DNA of 64,000 bases from Paracoccus solventivorans (GCF_900142875.1 NZ_FRCK01000001.1:310001-374000); one strand, 5' to 3'. Shown: positions 9,361 to 19,040, numbered from the stretch's first letter. A program made the numbers and translations. Notes: generated by a model not told the origin, from the letters alone.

Positions 9361-10992
9361 ATGCTTGACACTCGCGACCCAGCCCTGACCGCCGAAGCCG
9401 CAGGCGCCATCCTGCCCGAGCTTGACGCGCTGCTTGCCCGCGCGACCGAGGCGCTGCGGGCGCGGGTCGGCGGCGGCAAGATCGATTCGGCCGCGCTGGA
9501 GGACGACCAGCACGCGGCACACGCGCTGTCCTGGCTGGCGACTTATGTCGAATCGCTGCGGCAGCTGTCGGCCTGGGCCGAGCGGCTGGGCCCCGCCTTC
9601 GGCGAGGTCGAGGCGCTGATCCTGCAGATCGGGTTCGGCGAATACCTGACCCAGATTGCCGGCGGCATCCCGATGAGCCAGACCGAGTTCGCCCGGCTGT
9701 CCGATCTGGGCGTGGACTGGCAGCCCTCGGACGCCGCCCGCGCCGCGATGGGCGGCAACACCCCCGCCGCCCGCCGCCGGCTGGCCGCGCTGATGCAGGA
9801 CAACCACGGCCGCGCCACCCTGGGCGTCACCGGGCTGGACGAGGATCTGGAGATGATCCGCGACCAGTTCCGCCGCTATGCCGACGAGCGGGTGATCCCC
9901 GAGGCGCACGGCTGGCACCTGCGCGACGAGCTGATCCCGATGGAGATCATTTCCGAACTGGCCGAGCTGGGCGTGTTCGGCCTGACCATCCCCGAGGAGT
10001 TCGGGGGCCTCGGGCTCTCGAAAGCCTCGATGGTGGTGGTCAGCGAAGAACTGTCGCGCGGCTATATCGGCGTGGGTTCCCTTGGCACCCGCAGCGAGAT
10101 CGCGGCCGAGCTGATCCTGGTCGGCGGCACCCCGGAACAAAAGGCGCAGTGGCTGCCCAAGATCGCCAGCGGCGAGATCCTGCCCACGGCGGTATTCACC
10201 GAACCCAACACCGGCTCGGACCTGGGCTCGCTGCGCACTCGCGCCGTGCGCACCGACGAGGGGTGGGAGATCACCGGCAACAAGACCTGGATCACCCATG
10301 CCGCGCGCACCCATGTGATGACGCTGCTGGCCCGCACCGACCCCGACACCACCGACTGGCGCGGGCTGTCGATGTTCCTGGCCGAAAAGACCCCCGGCAC
10401 CGACGAAGACCCCTTCCCCACCCCGGGCATGACCGGCGGCGAGATCGAGGTACTGGGCTATCGCGGGATGAAGGAATACGAGCTCGGCTTCGACGGCTTC
10501 AAGGTCCGGGCCGAGAACCTGCTGGGCGGCCAGCCCGGGCAGGGGTTCAAGCAGCTGATGCAGACCTTTGAATCCGCCCGCATCCAGACCGCGGCGCGGG
10601 CGATCGGCGTGGCGCAGGCCGCGCTGGAGCTGGGGCTGCAATACGCGCTGGACCGCAAGCAGTTCGGCAAGCCCCTGATCGCCTTTCCGCGCGTCGCCGA
10701 CAAGCTGGCGCTGACCGCGGTCGAGATCATGATCGCGCGGCAGCTGACCTATCACTCGGCCTGGCAGAAGGACCACGACAAGCGCTGCGATCTGGAAGCC
10801 GGGATGGCCAAGCTGCTGGGCGCCCGCGTCGCCTGGGCCGCGGCCGACAACGCGCTGCAGATCCACGGCGGCAACGGCTTTGCGCTGGAATACGCGATCA
10901 GCCGGGTGCTGTGCGACGCGCGCATCCTCAACATCTTCGAGGGCGCGGCCGAAATCCAGGCGCAGGTGATCGCGCGCCGGCTGCTGGGCTGA
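9361..10992 (+). CDS. mcd: (2S)-methylsuccinyl-CoA dehydrogenase, ethylmalonyl-CoA pathway
   Basis: 543 residues. Residues about 165-543 are a complete acyl-CoA dehydrogenase (GVFGLTIPEEFGGLG, AVFTEPNTGSDLGS, GNKTWITHAA, DRKQFGKP, QIHGGNGFALEYAISRVLCDARI), FAD dependent. An extra helical N-terminal domain of about 160 residues (LTAEAAGAILPELDALLARATEAL...) is the hallmark of methylsuccinyl-CoA dehydrogenases as opposed to ordinary 380-residue acyl-CoA dehydrogenases. It oxidises (2S)-methylsuccinyl-CoA to mesaconyl-CoA during acetyl-CoA assimilation without glyoxylate shunt. It stands alone here; other pathway genes (ccr, meaA, ecm) are not in the window. Confidence 0.85.
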   Translation: MLDTRDPALTAEAAGAILPELDALLARATEALRARVGGGKIDSAALEDDQHAAHALSWLATYVESLRQLSAWAERLGPAFGEVEALILQIGFGEYLTQIAGGIPMSQTEFARLSDLGVDWQPSDAARAAMGGNTPAARRRLAALMQDNHGRATLGVTGLDEDLEMIRDQFRRYADERVIPEAHGWHLRDELIPMEIISELAELGVFGLTIPEEFGGLGLSKASMVVVSEELSRGYIGVGSLGTRSEIAAELILVGGTPEQKAQWLPKIASGEILPTAVFTEPNTGSDLGSLRTRAVRTDEGWEITGNKTWITHAARTHVMTLLARTDPDTTDWRGLSMFLAEKTPGTDEDPFPTPGMTGGEIEVLGYRGMKEYELGFDGFKVRAENLLGGQPGQGFKQLMQTFESARIQTAARAIGVAQAALELGLQYALDRKQFGKPLIAFPRVADKLALTAVEIMIARQLTYHSAWQKDHDKRCDLEAGMAKLLGARVAWAAADNALQIHGGNGFALEYAISRVLCDARILNIFEGAAEIQAQVIARRLLG

Positions 10993-11144
10993 GGCGCGAG
11001 CCCCCTGCCCGGGGGCGTTGCGCGAAAGGCACGGGCGCTGCACCGCCGCCCGTGCTCACACGTCGGTGCATGGACTTTGAGCGGCAGCGGTGGCAGTCGA
11101 TGCCGATGATCGCAACCGAATATTTTTCAGGGAGGCATCCCTTC

Positions 11145-11570
11145 ATGACGTCCGCTTTCCGCGCCGCCGCCGCTGCTGCCGCCCTTGCCGGACTGGCCGC
11201 CTGCGCGCCCACCCAACCGGGGCTGCCCCACGACGGCACCGGCTTTGAAGGCGGCGTGCCCTTTGGCACCTACACCATCGTCGGCTTTGGCCAGGAAGCC
11301 GTGCCGACCCGCGACGGGCATGTGCGGCTGACGCCGGGCCAGATCACCGGCCAGGGCCCGTGCAACAGCTTCACCGCGATCAACACCCTGCCGCTGCCGC
11401 AGATCCACGTCTCGCAGATGAACTGGACCGACAACCCCTGCGGCCACAAGGGCTTCGAGGCGCGGTTCTTCGAGGCGCTGACCCAGGCGTCCGAGGCCGA
11501 ATGGACCGGCGGCGTGCTCAAGCTCAAGAGCCCGCTGGGCTGGATGACGCTGGAGCGTTCGGGGAACTGA
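11145..11570 (+). CDS. META-domain lipoprotein
   Basis: 141 residues from the ATG at 11145, preceded by a clear GGAGG ribosome-binding site. The signal peptide ends in a lipobox (LAGLAAC, Cys at about residue 20). The mature domain resembles META/HslJ: GTYTIVGFG, GHVRLTPGQITGQGPCNSFTAINTLP, and a final LGWMTLERS. META domains occur in heat-inducible or secreted envelope proteins; the function is unclear. Two small inverted repeats between mcd and this gene (11001-11017, 11030-11054) may end the mcd transcript. Convergent with the PACE gene, 16 bases apart. Confidence 0.82.
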   Translation: MTSAFRAAAAAAALAGLAACAPTQPGLPHDGTGFEGGVPFGTYTIVGFGQEAVPTRDGHVRLTPGQITGQGPCNSFTAINTLPLPQIHVSQMNWTDNPCGHKGFEARFFEALTQASEAEWTGGVLKLKSPLGWMTLERSGN

Positions 11571-11586
11571 TCCCCCCGCGGTGACC

Positions 11587-12030
11587 TCAGCGGGCCGCCT
11601 GGACGGCCCGCGCCCGCGCCTCGGGCGGCGGGAAGATGCGGTCATAGGCCCAGTTATAGGCATAGCCGTAGACCACATAGAACACCGCGATCGCGGCATC
11701 GAACAGGAACGCCTGCCACAGCGTCAGCCCCAAGACCCAGGCGACGAAGGGCAGCAGGATCACCAGCAGCCCGGCCTCGAACAGCAGCGCGTGGAGGGCG
11801 CGGATGCGGTGGGTCTTGATGATGCTGCCGCGCCACCGCAGTATGGCGCGGTCAAAGATCAGGTTGAAGACGAAGTTCCAGCCGGTCGCGATCAGCGAGG
11901 ACACCACCCCCACCACCCCCAGCGCCGCGGGGTCGAAGCCGGTCAGGATCGCGCCGCCGCCGATCAGGAAGATCAGCCCGAACAGCTCGAACAGGATGGC
12001 GTGGCGGATACGGTCAAGGGTGTTGCGCAT
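11587..12030 (-). CDS. PACE-family efflux transporter (AceI-like)
   Basis: 147 residues with four predicted membrane helices arranged as two bacterial-transmembrane-pair repeats. The conserved PACE motifs are visible twice: RIRHAILFE and ALHALLFE (the R/HxxxFE helix starts, including the key glutamate) and WNFVFNLIFDR and YNWAYDRIFP. PACE proteins export cationic biocides such as chlorhexidine, and polyamines, using the proton gradient. Inner-membrane location. It precedes the FAD oxidase in the opposite sense of need: the two are same-strand with a 62-base gap, and no functional link is evident. Confidence 0.9.
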   Translation of the reverse strand: MRNTLDRIRHAILFELFGLIFLIGGGAILTGFDPAALGVVGVVSSLIATGWNFVFNLIFDRAILRWRGSIIKTHRIRALHALLFEAGLLVILLPFVAWVLGLTLWQAFLFDAAIAVFYVVYGYAYNWAYDRIFPPPEARARAVQAAR

Positions 12031-12092
12031 CAGGGGCTCCGTTGTCTGCGGGCCGCCCCGGATGCTGCCCCGATCTGGGTGAAGGTCGTCCT

Positions 12093-13526
12093 TCAGCCTC
12101 CGGATATAGGCCCGCCGCCCGGTTCGGGCAAGGCCAGCACCGCACCGGGGTTCATGATCCCCAGCGGGTCCAGCGCCGCCTTGATCGCCCGCATCGCGGC
12201 CAGCCGCGCCGGGTCGCCCCAGCGCGCCAGATCCGCGGCCTTGAGCCGCCCGACCCCGTGCTCGGCGGAAAACGAGCCGCCGCGGGCGACGACCATCTCG
12301 TGCACCGCCTCTTGCACGCGCGGGCGCAGGGCGGCGTATTCGGCGCGGTCGCGGCCCGGGGCGGGAAAGACGTTGTAATGCAGGTTGCCGTCGCCCAGAT
12401 GGCCGAAGCAGTTCACCCGCATGTCCCCCATCGCCGCCAGCATCGCCCCGGCATCAGCGATGAAGCGCGGGATTTCCGACAGCGGCAGGCTGATGTCGTG
12501 TGAGGAAATCGCTCCGATCCGGCGGTTCGCCACCGGCAGATGCTCGCGCAGCGACCAGAACTCGCCCGCCTGCGCGCCCGATTGTGCGAGAATCGCGTCG
12601 CTGGCCAGCCCCTGCTCCAGCGCGCGGACCAGCAGCGCCTCGGCCATGGCGGCGGGGTCGCAGCCGCGGGGCAGCGACAGCTCCAGCAGCACCGACCACG
12701 GCGCGCCGGGCAGGGGCTGGCGGATTTCGGGCAGGGTTTCGGACAGGAATGCCAGCCCCTGCCCTGAGATCAGCTCGAACGCGGTAACGCAACCGGCCAT
12801 TTCCCCCTGCACCAGCGCCAAGAGCCGCAGCGCCGCCGCCGGGTCGGGCACGGCCAGCATCGCCGTCGCCACCGCTTGCGGCAGCGGCGCCAGCCGCAGG
12901 CTGGCCGCGGTGATGATGCCCAGCGTGCCCTCGGCCCCGACCAGCAGGTCGCTGATCGCATAGCCGGTGTTGTCCTTGCGCAGCCGCCGCAGGTCGCGCA
13001 GGACCGAGCCGTCGGGCAGCACCGCCTCGACCCCCAGGCACAGCGCCCGCGCATTGCCCCAGCGCAGAACGGCGGTGCCGCCAGCGTTTGTGGACAGGAT
13101 CCCGCCCAGCTGCGCGGTGCCCTGGCTGGCCAGCGACAGCGGGAACTGGCGGCCAACCGCGCGCGCGGCATCCTGCACCTGCGACAGCGTGGCACCGGAA
13201 TCGGCGATCAGCACGTCCTCTTCAGGCCAGGCGCCGCGGATGCCCGCCATGCGTTCCAGCGACAGCACCAGCGGCAGCGGCCCCAAGGGCATGACCGAGC
13301 CCGCCACCAGCCCGGTGCCGCCCCCGCGCGGCACGATTCCCACCCGCGCCGCCGTGCAGGCCCGCACCACCGCCGCCACCTCCTCGACGGAACGCGGCGC
13401 GGCCAGCAGCCCGCCCTGCCCCGCGTGATAGCCACGCGGCTCGTCCAGATGCCGCGGCTCGAGCGGGCGCAGCACCCCTTCGGGCAGCAGCGCGGCCAGT
13501 CGATCGTCCGCGGGGTTCAACGCCAA
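12093..13526 (-). CDS. FAD-binding oxidoreductase, GlcD/D-2-hydroxyacid dehydrogenase type
   Basis: 477 residues. N-terminal PCMH-type FAD domain (residues about 35-215) with VGIVPRGGGTGLVAGS and GQFPLSLASQGTAQLGGILSTNAGG; C-terminal FAD-oxidase domain with the HLGDGNLHYNVF metal/substrate motif, EHGVGRLK, and LDPLGIMNPG. The family oxidises D-lactate, glycolate, D-2-hydroxyglutarate or related D-2-hydroxyacids and passes electrons to quinone or ETF. The exact substrate is not decidable from sequence alone; there is no glcE/glcF neighbour, so D-lactate or D-2-hydroxyglutarate is more likely than glycolate. Confidence 0.88.
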   Translation of the reverse strand: MALNPADDRLAALLPEGVLRPLEPRHLDEPRGYHAGQGGLLAAPRSVEEVAAVVRACTAARVGIVPRGGGTGLVAGSVMPLGPLPLVLSLERMAGIRGAWPEEDVLIADSGATLSQVQDAARAVGRQFPLSLASQGTAQLGGILSTNAGGTAVLRWGNARALCLGVEAVLPDGSVLRDLRRLRKDNTGYAISDLLVGAEGTLGIITAASLRLAPLPQAVATAMLAVPDPAAALRLLALVQGEMAGCVTAFELISGQGLAFLSETLPEIRQPLPGAPWSVLLELSLPRGCDPAAMAEALLVRALEQGLASDAILAQSGAQAGEFWSLREHLPVANRRIGAISSHDISLPLSEIPRFIADAGAMLAAMGDMRVNCFGHLGDGNLHYNVFPAPGRDRAEYAALRPRVQEAVHEMVVARGGSFSAEHGVGRLKAADLARWGDPARLAAMRAIKAALDPLGIMNPGAVLALPEPGGGPISGG

Positions 13527-13536
13527 GCCACATGCC

Positions 13537-13584
13537 TTTCTTCATCACCCAAATATCCCGGGGTCCGGGGCAGCGCCCCGGTCC
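13537..13584 (-). repeat. REP-like element copy 3
   Basis: Read on the minus strand: hairpin CCGGGGCGCTGCCCCGG (13566-13582), then ACCCCGGGATATTTGGG and a TGATGAAGAAA tail. It lies between the RimJ-type acetyltransferase and the FAD oxidase, downstream of the former. Confidence 0.75.
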
Positions 13585-13603
13585 ACAGCGCCACGTGACC
13601 GCC

Positions 13604-14185
13604 CTAACCCGCCCCGGTCCGCCCGCGCCGGTCGTGGCGCAGATTGGAATACAGCACATGATTGCGCCAGCGGCCATTGATCTGCAGATAGGCCTGCGCC
13701 ACGCCCTCGTACTTGAAGCCGGATTTTTCCAGCACCCCGCGGCTGGCGGCGTTTTCGGGCAGGCAGGCGGCCTCGATCCGCGACAGGTCCATGGGGCCGA
13801 AGGCATGGGCGACGACGGCGCCGATCGCTTCGCGCATATAGCCCTGGCGGGCAAAGGGGGCGCCGATCCAGTAGCCCAGCGTGCCGACCTGCGCCGGGCC
13901 GCGGCGGATGCCGTCCAGCGTGATCGCCCCCAGCAGCACCCCGTCGCGGCGGATCAGGAACAGCGGCAGCGAGGTGCCGTTGCGGCTGGACCGGGCCGCC
14001 CAATAGACCCGGTTGCTGAACGAGCGCCGGGTCAGGTGGTCGGCGTGCCAGATCGGTTCCCACGGGGTCAGGAATGCGCGGCTTTCGGCGCGCAGGCTGG
14101 TCCAGGCGGTGAAATCCGCGTGCGCGGGCAGGCGCAGCACCATGCGTTCGGTTTCCAGCCGGGGCGCATGGCGGCGCCAGAACAT
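13604..14185 (-). CDS. GNAT acetyltransferase, RimJ-like
   Basis: 193 residues. Starts LETERMVLRLPAHADFTAW like RimJ/RimL proteins, with WYGIG-equivalent TLGYWIGAPFARQGYMREAIGAVVAHAF (acetyl-CoA loop region), IEAACLPENAASRGVLEKSGFKYEG and a final LYSNLRHD. RimJ-type enzymes acetylate N-termini of ribosomal proteins or other amines. The ATG (14185) overlaps the stop of the upstream M16 protease gene by one base (TGATG), so it is translationally coupled to it. Confidence 0.9.
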   Translation of the reverse strand: MFWRRHAPRLETERMVLRLPAHADFTAWTSLRAESRAFLTPWEPIWHADHLTRRSFSNRVYWAARSSRNGTSLPLFLIRRDGVLLGAITLDGIRRGPAQVGTLGYWIGAPFARQGYMREAIGAVVAHAFGPMDLSRIEAACLPENAASRGVLEKSGFKYEGVAQAYLQINGRWRNHVLYSNLRHDRRGRTGAG

Positions 14186-15450
14186 CACGCCGCCAGCCGC
14201 CTTGCCAGATCCTCGCGCGCGGGCGCGGCCTTGACGGGGCCGTAAAGCGCCAACGCCGGGCGGGCGCGCGCGATGATGCGCTGCGCGTGGTCGCGCACAT
14301 CGGCGGCGGTCACCGCGTCGATGCGGGCCGCAACCTCGGCGGCATCGGGCACACGGCCCCAGATGGTCAGCGCCCGCGCCATGCGCTCGGCCTGCCCCGA
14401 GGGGCTTTCCAGCCCCATCAGCAGCCCGGCCTTGAGCTGCGCCTTGGCGCGCGCGACCTCGGATTCCGCCAGATCCTCGGCGGAACGGCGGATCTCGTCG
14501 ATGGTCAGATGCGACAGCTCGGCCAGCTGCTCGCCCGAGGTGCCGGCGTAGATCGTCACCATGCCGGTGTCGTCGTGGAACCCCGATTGCGCAAAGATCG
14601 AATAGCACAGCCCGCGTTCCTCGCGGATCTTCTGGAACAGGCGCGAGGACATGCCGCCCCCCAGCGCCGCGGTCCAGATCTGCGCGGCGTAGAAATCCGG
14701 GTCCAGATAGCCCGGCCCCTCGAAGGCCAGCGCGAAATGCGCCTGCTCCAGCCGCTTGACGCGGCGGGCCTCGGCCCCTTGCCAGACCGCACCCTGCCGG
14801 GCCACGCCCGCCAGCGCCGGCAGATGGCCGAAGATCTGTTCGGCCTGGCGCACCAGCGCGTCGTGATCGACCGCGCCGGCGGCGGCCACGATCATCTGCC
14901 CGGGGCCGTAATGTTCCGCGACAAAGCGCGACAGGTCATCGCGCGAGAACCCGGAAACCCGCTCGGCCGGGCCCAGGATGGTGCGGCCCAGGGGCTGGTC
15001 GGGATAGGCGGCCTCTTGCAGCCAGTCGAAGATCACGTCATCGGGCGTGTCAAGCGCCTGCCCGATTTCCTGCAGGATCACCCCGCGCTCGACCTCGATC
15101 TCGCGCTGGTCGAAGACCGGGTTCAGCACGATGTCGCCGATCACGTCCAGCGCCAGCGCCACGTCCCCCGACAGCACCCGCGCGTAATAGGCGGTCACGT
15201 CGCGCGAGGTATAGGCGTTGATATAGCCGCCCACATCCTCGATTGCCTCGGCGATCTGCAGGGCGCTGCGGCGCGCGGTGCCCTTGAAGGCCATGTGTTC
15301 CAGGAAATGCGCAATGCCGTTCTGTTCGGGGCGCTCGTCCCGGCCGCCGGCGTTCACCCAGACGCCGACCGAGGCCGAATGCAGCCCCGGCATGTGGCGC
15401 GAGGCGACCCGCAGCCCGTTGGGGAAGGTGGTGATCTGGATATCGCTCAA
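14185..15450 (-). CDS. M16 family zinc peptidase (processing-peptidase-like)
   Basis: 421 residues. The inverted zinc motif HxxEH is intact (HFLEHMAFKGT, H48-E51-H52) with the third ligand glutamate expected in the EVERGVILQEI segment. The second half-domain carries the R/Y pair typical of the M16B fold (GGGMSSRLFQKIREERGLCYSI). Alphaproteobacterial homologues are relatives of mitochondrial processing peptidase beta. There is no signal peptide, so it is probably cytoplasmic. It overlaps thrC by 4 bases, an arrangement (thrC-M16 protease-GNAT) that is common in Rhodobacterales. Confidence 0.93.
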   Translation of the reverse strand: MSDIQITTFPNGLRVASRHMPGLHSASVGVWVNAGGRDERPEQNGIAHFLEHMAFKGTARRSALQIAEAIEDVGGYINAYTSRDVTAYYARVLSGDVALALDVIGDIVLNPVFDQREIEVERGVILQEIGQALDTPDDVIFDWLQEAAYPDQPLGRTILGPAERVSGFSRDDLSRFVAEHYGPGQMIVAAAGAVDHDALVRQAEQIFGHLPALAGVARQGAVWQGAEARRVKRLEQAHFALAFEGPGYLDPDFYAAQIWTAALGGGMSSRLFQKIREERGLCYSIFAQSGFHDDTGMVTIYAGTSGEQLAELSHLTIDEIRRSAEDLAESEVARAKAQLKAGLLMGLESPSGQAERMARALTIWGRVPDAAEVAARIDAVTAADVRDHAQRIIARARPALALYGPVKAAPAREDLARRLAA

Positions 15451-16835
15451 GCCGTTCTCCGTTCAAGGATCAGGGACTTAAGCGCCGCGTTGTCGTTTTC
15501 AACCCGGGACAGCCGCTCGGGCAGGTCGAACAGCCGCGCCATATGCGGCGGCAGGTCCGGGCGCAGGCCCACGGCCTGTTCCACCGCATCGGGGAACTTG
15601 GCGGGATGCGCGGTCGCCAGCGTGATCATCGGCACGCCGGGGCGGCGATGTTCGTCCGCGACCTTGATGCCGACGGCGCTGTGCGGGCAGACGACCTGCC
15701 CGGTTTCGGCGCGGGTGCGGGCGATGGTGGCCAGCGTTTCGGATTCCGACACCCGGCCGGAGTCGTAGATCTCGCGCAGGTGCTGCAACGCGCCCTGGCT
15801 GATGGTGAAACCGCCGGATTTCAGCTCTTCCATCAGCGCCGAGACCGCCGCCCCGTCGCCGCCATAGGCAAAAAACAGCGCGCGTTCAAAGTTCGAGCTG
15901 ACCTGAATATCCATGCTGGGCGAGATCGAGGGCTCGACCCGGCCGACGCGGTAATCGCCGGTCCGCAGCGCGCGGTCCAGAATGTCGTTCTGGTTGGTCG
16001 CGATCACCAGCCGCTCGACCGGCAGCCCCATCGCCCGCGCGATGGAGCCAGCAAAGATGTCGCCGAAATTGCCGGTCGGCACGGTGAAGCTGACCGGGCG
16101 ATGCGGCGCGCCCAGCGACACGGCGCTGGTGAAGTAATACACCACCTGCGCCAGCACCCGCGCCCAGTTGATCGAGTTCACGCCCGCCAGCCCCACCTGA
16201 TCGCGGAAGGCGTGGTCGTTGAACAGGTCCTTCAGCCGCGCCTGCGCGTCGTCGAAGGTGCCGTCGATGGCCAGCGCGTGCACATTGGCGTCGTCCGGGG
16301 TGGTCATCTGCCGGCGCTGCACCTCGCTGACCCGGCCGTGCGGGTAGAGGATGAACACGTCGACATTGGGCAGGCCGCGGAACGCCTCGATCGCGGCCGA
16401 GCCGGTATCGCCCGAGGTCGCGCCCAGGATGGTGATGCGCCGCCCCTCGCGCGACAGCGCGATCTGGAACAGCTGCCCGATCAGCTGCATCGCGAAATCC
16501 TTGAAGGCGAGGGTCGGGCCGTGGAACAGCTCCAGCAGGAAATGCCCCGGCGCCAGTTGCACCAGCGGCGCACGGGCGGCGTGGCCGAAGCCCTGATAGG
16601 CGCGGCGGATCGCCTCGCGCAGCTCGGCTTCGGAAAAGCTTTCCGCGACGAAGGGCTGGGTGATGCGAAAGGCGGCTTCCTCGAAGCTGACCCCTTCCAG
16701 CGCAGCGATCTCGGCGTGGGACAGCTGCGGGATGGTTTCCGGGACATACAGCCCGCCGTCGCGGGCGAGGCCCGTCATCATCGCCTCGGCAAAGGGCAGA
16801 ACGGGCGCCTGCCCGCGGGTCGAGATATAGCGCAT
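15447..16835 (-). CDS. thrC: Threonine synthase
   Basis: 462 residues, the long (type II, yeast/E. coli-like) form. The pyridoxal phosphate lysine is in GPTLAFKDFAMQ (K112). Other signatures are GGLYVPE, LGATSGDTGSAAIEAF, TGNFGDIFAG and the C-terminal LATAHPAKFP. It converts O-phosphohomoserine to threonine and phosphate. It begins 10 bases after the surf1 stop and overlaps the M16 protease by 4 bases, so a threonine biosynthesis gene is transcribed with the oxidase cluster. Confidence 0.97.
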   Translation of the reverse strand: MRYISTRGQAPVLPFAEAMMTGLARDGGLYVPETIPQLSHAEIAALEGVSFEEAAFRITQPFVAESFSEAELREAIRRAYQGFGHAARAPLVQLAPGHFLLELFHGPTLAFKDFAMQLIGQLFQIALSREGRRITILGATSGDTGSAAIEAFRGLPNVDVFILYPHGRVSEVQRRQMTTPDDANVHALAIDGTFDDAQARLKDLFNDHAFRDQVGLAGVNSINWARVLAQVVYYFTSAVSLGAPHRPVSFTVPTGNFGDIFAGSIARAMGLPVERLVIATNQNDILDRALRTGDYRVGRVEPSISPSMDIQVSSNFERALFFAYGGDGAAVSALMEELKSGGFTISQGALQHLREIYDSGRVSESETLATIARTRAETGQVVCPHSAVGIKVADEHRRPGVPMITLATAHPAKFPDAVEQAVGLRPDLPPHMARLFDLPERLSRVENDNAALKSLILERRTA

Positions 16836-16845
16836 CGCCTTCCCC

Positions 16846-17520
16846 TCAGTTCGTCTGCTGCCGGATACGCCACGCCAACGCGATTGTCATCAGCATGCAG
16901 ATGATCGCAAAGGAAAACCACTGGATCGCATAGGAGAGGTGGTTGTTGGGGATATGCGAGATGTCCAGCGGCAGCGCCATCACCCCCTGCGCGTCGCCCT
17001 GGACGGCGGCGGCCACGACCAGCACCGGTTCGGTCCCCAGATGCGCGGCCATGCGCGGCACCTCGCGCGCGAACCAGATGCCGGCGGACAGGTCGGGCTC
17101 GGGCGTCTTGCTGCCCTTTTCCTCGGGCCAGTGCAGGTTGCCGGCGACGGTCAGCGCCTCCGGCGGGCGCGGCGCCCGGCGGTCGTCCTGCGTGATGAAG
17201 CCGCGGTCCACCATGATCCGGCGCCCGTCCTCGGTCTGAAACGCCGAGATCACGTTGTAGCCGCCGCCCAGATCATGGCTGCCCGACAGCACCAGGATTT
17301 CGTCGCCGGTGGTCCGGCCCGACACCACCACCGGCAGATATTTCATCGACAGGTCGATGGCTGCGGGCAGCGCCACCGGAGGCTGCTCGATCCCGCGCTG
17401 GATGGCGGCAAGCTCACCCGCCTTCCACTCCATCCGCCGCAGCTGCCAGAACCCCAGCGAGGCGAGGATCGCGGTCACGACCAGCCCGGCAACCAGCAGC
17501 GGCAGCAGCCGACGCAGCAT
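16846..17520 (-). CDS. SURF1 family cytochrome oxidase biogenesis protein
   Basis: 224 residues with the SURF1 topology: one helix near each end (residues about 6-25 and 198-216) enclosing a periplasmic domain. Family motifs are LGFWQLRRMEWK near the N-terminus, VDRGFI in the middle, and PNNHLSYAIQWFSFA at the second helix. SURF1c helps deliver haem a to subunit I of aa3 oxidase. It follows ctaE as in P. denitrificans (ctaCBGE-surf1c), although a terminator-like hairpin lies between ctaE and this gene. Confidence 0.95.
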   Translation of the reverse strand: MLRRLLPLLVAGLVVTAILASLGFWQLRRMEWKAGELAAIQRGIEQPPVALPAAIDLSMKYLPVVVSGRTTGDEILVLSGSHDLGGGYNVISAFQTEDGRRIMVDRGFITQDDRRAPRPPEALTVAGNLHWPEEKGSKTPEPDLSAGIWFAREVPRMAAHLGTEPVLVVAAAVQGDAQGVMALPLDISHIPNNHLSYAIQWFSFAIICMLMTIALAWRIRQQTN

Positions 17521-17564
17521 CAGCGCGTCCTTTCGACCAGCGGGGCAGAGGCCCCCGAAACAGG

Positions 17565-17593
17565 AAAAACGCGCGGGACCTGCCCGCGCGTTT
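17565..17593 (-). terminator. Rho-independent terminator after ctaE
   Basis: On the minus strand an 11-bp perfect stem (17567-17577 with 17583-17593) ends in a T-run (GTTTTTCC). It lies 19 bases after the ctaE stop and could partly separate the cta operon from surf1-thrC. Confidence 0.75.
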
Positions 17594-17611
17594 CATCGGA
17601 TGGAGGGGCGA

Positions 17612-18430
17612 TCAGCGGCCCCAGACGTAGATCGCGGCGAACAGGAACAGCCAGACCACATCGACGAAGTGCCAGTACCAGGCCGCGGCCTCGAACCCGA
17701 CATGCTGGGTCTGGGTCATGTGGCCGCGGATCATCCGCACCAGACAGACGAACAGGAAGATCGTCCCGATGATGACGTGGAAGCCGTGGAAGCCGGTCGC
17801 CATGAAGAACACGCCGCCATAGACGGTATCGTCCAGGCCGAAGGCCGCATGGCTGTATTCGTAAGCCTGCAGGATGGTAAAGGCGACGCCCAGGAACACC
17901 GCGACGGCCAGCCCGCGGATCGCGGTCTTGCGGTCGTTGTCATGCGCGATCGCGTGGTGCGCCCAGGTGACGGCGACGCCCGACAGCAGCAGGATCAGGG
18001 TGTTGATCAGCGGCAGGTGCCAGGGGTCGAAGGTCACGATCCCCTCGGGCGGCCAGACGCCGTCGACGATCGGGCTCATCTCGCCCATGGGATAGAGCGC
18101 GTTCTTGAAGAATGCCCAGAACCACGCGACGAAGAACATCACCTCGGAAATGATGAACAGGATGATGCCGTAGCGCAGGCCGATCTGCACCACCGGGGTG
18201 TGGTCGCCGGTGTTGCCCTCGTTGGCGACGTCGTTCCACCAGCCGAACATGGTGTAGAACACGGTCAGCACGCCCAGCGCGAACAGCGCCCAGTTCGGCA
18301 GGCCAAGCACCGACATCTTGTGCATCCAGAAGACGCCGCCGACGAACATGACGAACGCGCCGATGGCCCCGATGAACGGCCAGATGGACGGCGGAAGAAT
18401 GTGATAATCGTGGTTCTTGGCGTGGGCCAT
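17612..18430 (-). CDS. ctaE: Cytochrome c oxidase subunit III
   Basis: 272 residues (P. denitrificans CtaE is about the same), with seven hydrophobic segments. It opens [26 protein letters not shown] and ends with [21 protein letters not shown], the strongly conserved subunit III C-terminus, and includes the [15 protein letters not shown] helix with the conserved glutamate. Part of the aa3-type terminal oxidase in the inner membrane; subunit III stabilises the proton uptake path. Last gene of ctaC-ctaB-x-ctaG-ctaE. Subunit I (ctaD) is not in this window, as expected, because it is unlinked in Paracoccus. Confidence 0.98.
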   Translation of the reverse strand: MAHAKNHDYHILPPSIWPFIGAIGAFVMFVGGVFWMHKMSVLGLPNWALFALGVLTVFYTMFGWWNDVANEGNTGDHTPVVQIGLRYGIILFIISEVMFFVAWFWAFFKNALYPMGEMSPIVDGVWPPEGIVTFDPWHLPLINTLILLLSGVAVTWAHHAIAHDNDRKTAIRGLAVAVFLGVAFTILQAYEYSHAAFGLDDTVYGGVFFMATGFHGFHVIIGTIFLFVCLVRMIRGHMTQTQHVGFEAAAWYWHFVDVVWLFLFAAIYVWGR

Positions 18431-18452
18431 GGTCTCTCTCGCGTCGACTGGA

Positions 18453-19040
18453 TCAGTTCAGGGCGGTGGCTGCGGACGCGCCGGTGTCGGCCCGCGCCGA
18501 TTTCTGCGTGTCCATATGGAAGAAGGTATAGCTCAACGTGATGTCGCGGATACGGCCGGCGTCGCGGTCGTCCAGCATGTCGGGGTTGACGAAGAAGGTC
18601 AGCGGCATCTCGATCCGCTCGCCGGGGGCCAGCTCCTGCTCGGTAAAGCAGAAGCAGTCGATCTTTTCGAAGAAATACCCGGCGTCCGAGGGCGAGACGT
18701 TGTAGGTCGAGCGCCCGACCAGCGTCTGGTCCGAGTTGTTGACCGCCTCGTAATAGGCCATGGCGGTTTCGCCCAGCCGCACGGTCATTTCGGTCTGCAT
18801 GGGGCGGAAGCTCCAGTCCAGGTCCGGCATCACGTTGGCGTCGAAGCGCACGCGGATGGTCTGGTCCAGCACCCGGTCGGATTCCTGAGTGGCGATCTGG
18901 GTGGTGCCGGCAAAGCCGGTCACCTGGCAGAACCAGCGGTAGAACGGCACCGCGGCCCAGGCGGCGGCGCCCATGAACACCACCACCGCAATCAGCCGCC
19001 AGACGACGCGGGCATTGGCGTTGTCGCGCGTATTGCTCAT
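18453..19040 (-). CDS. ctaG: Cytochrome c oxidase copper chaperone CtaG/Cox11
   Basis: 195 residues. One N-terminal helix (about 14-33) anchors a periplasmic domain. The copper-binding pair is in CFCFTEQ (C129, C131) and a further cysteine, probably C38 in the RWFCQVTG segment, lies next to the membrane. Cox11 inserts CuB into subunit I. It lies 22 bases before ctaE and overlaps the preceding small gene by 4 bases. Confidence 0.97.
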   Translation of the reverse strand: MSNTRDNANARVVWRLIAVVVFMGAAAWAAVPFYRWFCQVTGFAGTTQIATQESDRVLDQTIRVRFDANVMPDLDWSFRPMQTEMTVRLGETAMAYYEAVNNSDQTLVGRSTYNVSPSDAGYFFEKIDCFCFTEQELAPGERIEMPLTFFVNPDMLDDRDAGRIRDITLSYTFFHMDTQKSARADTGASAATALN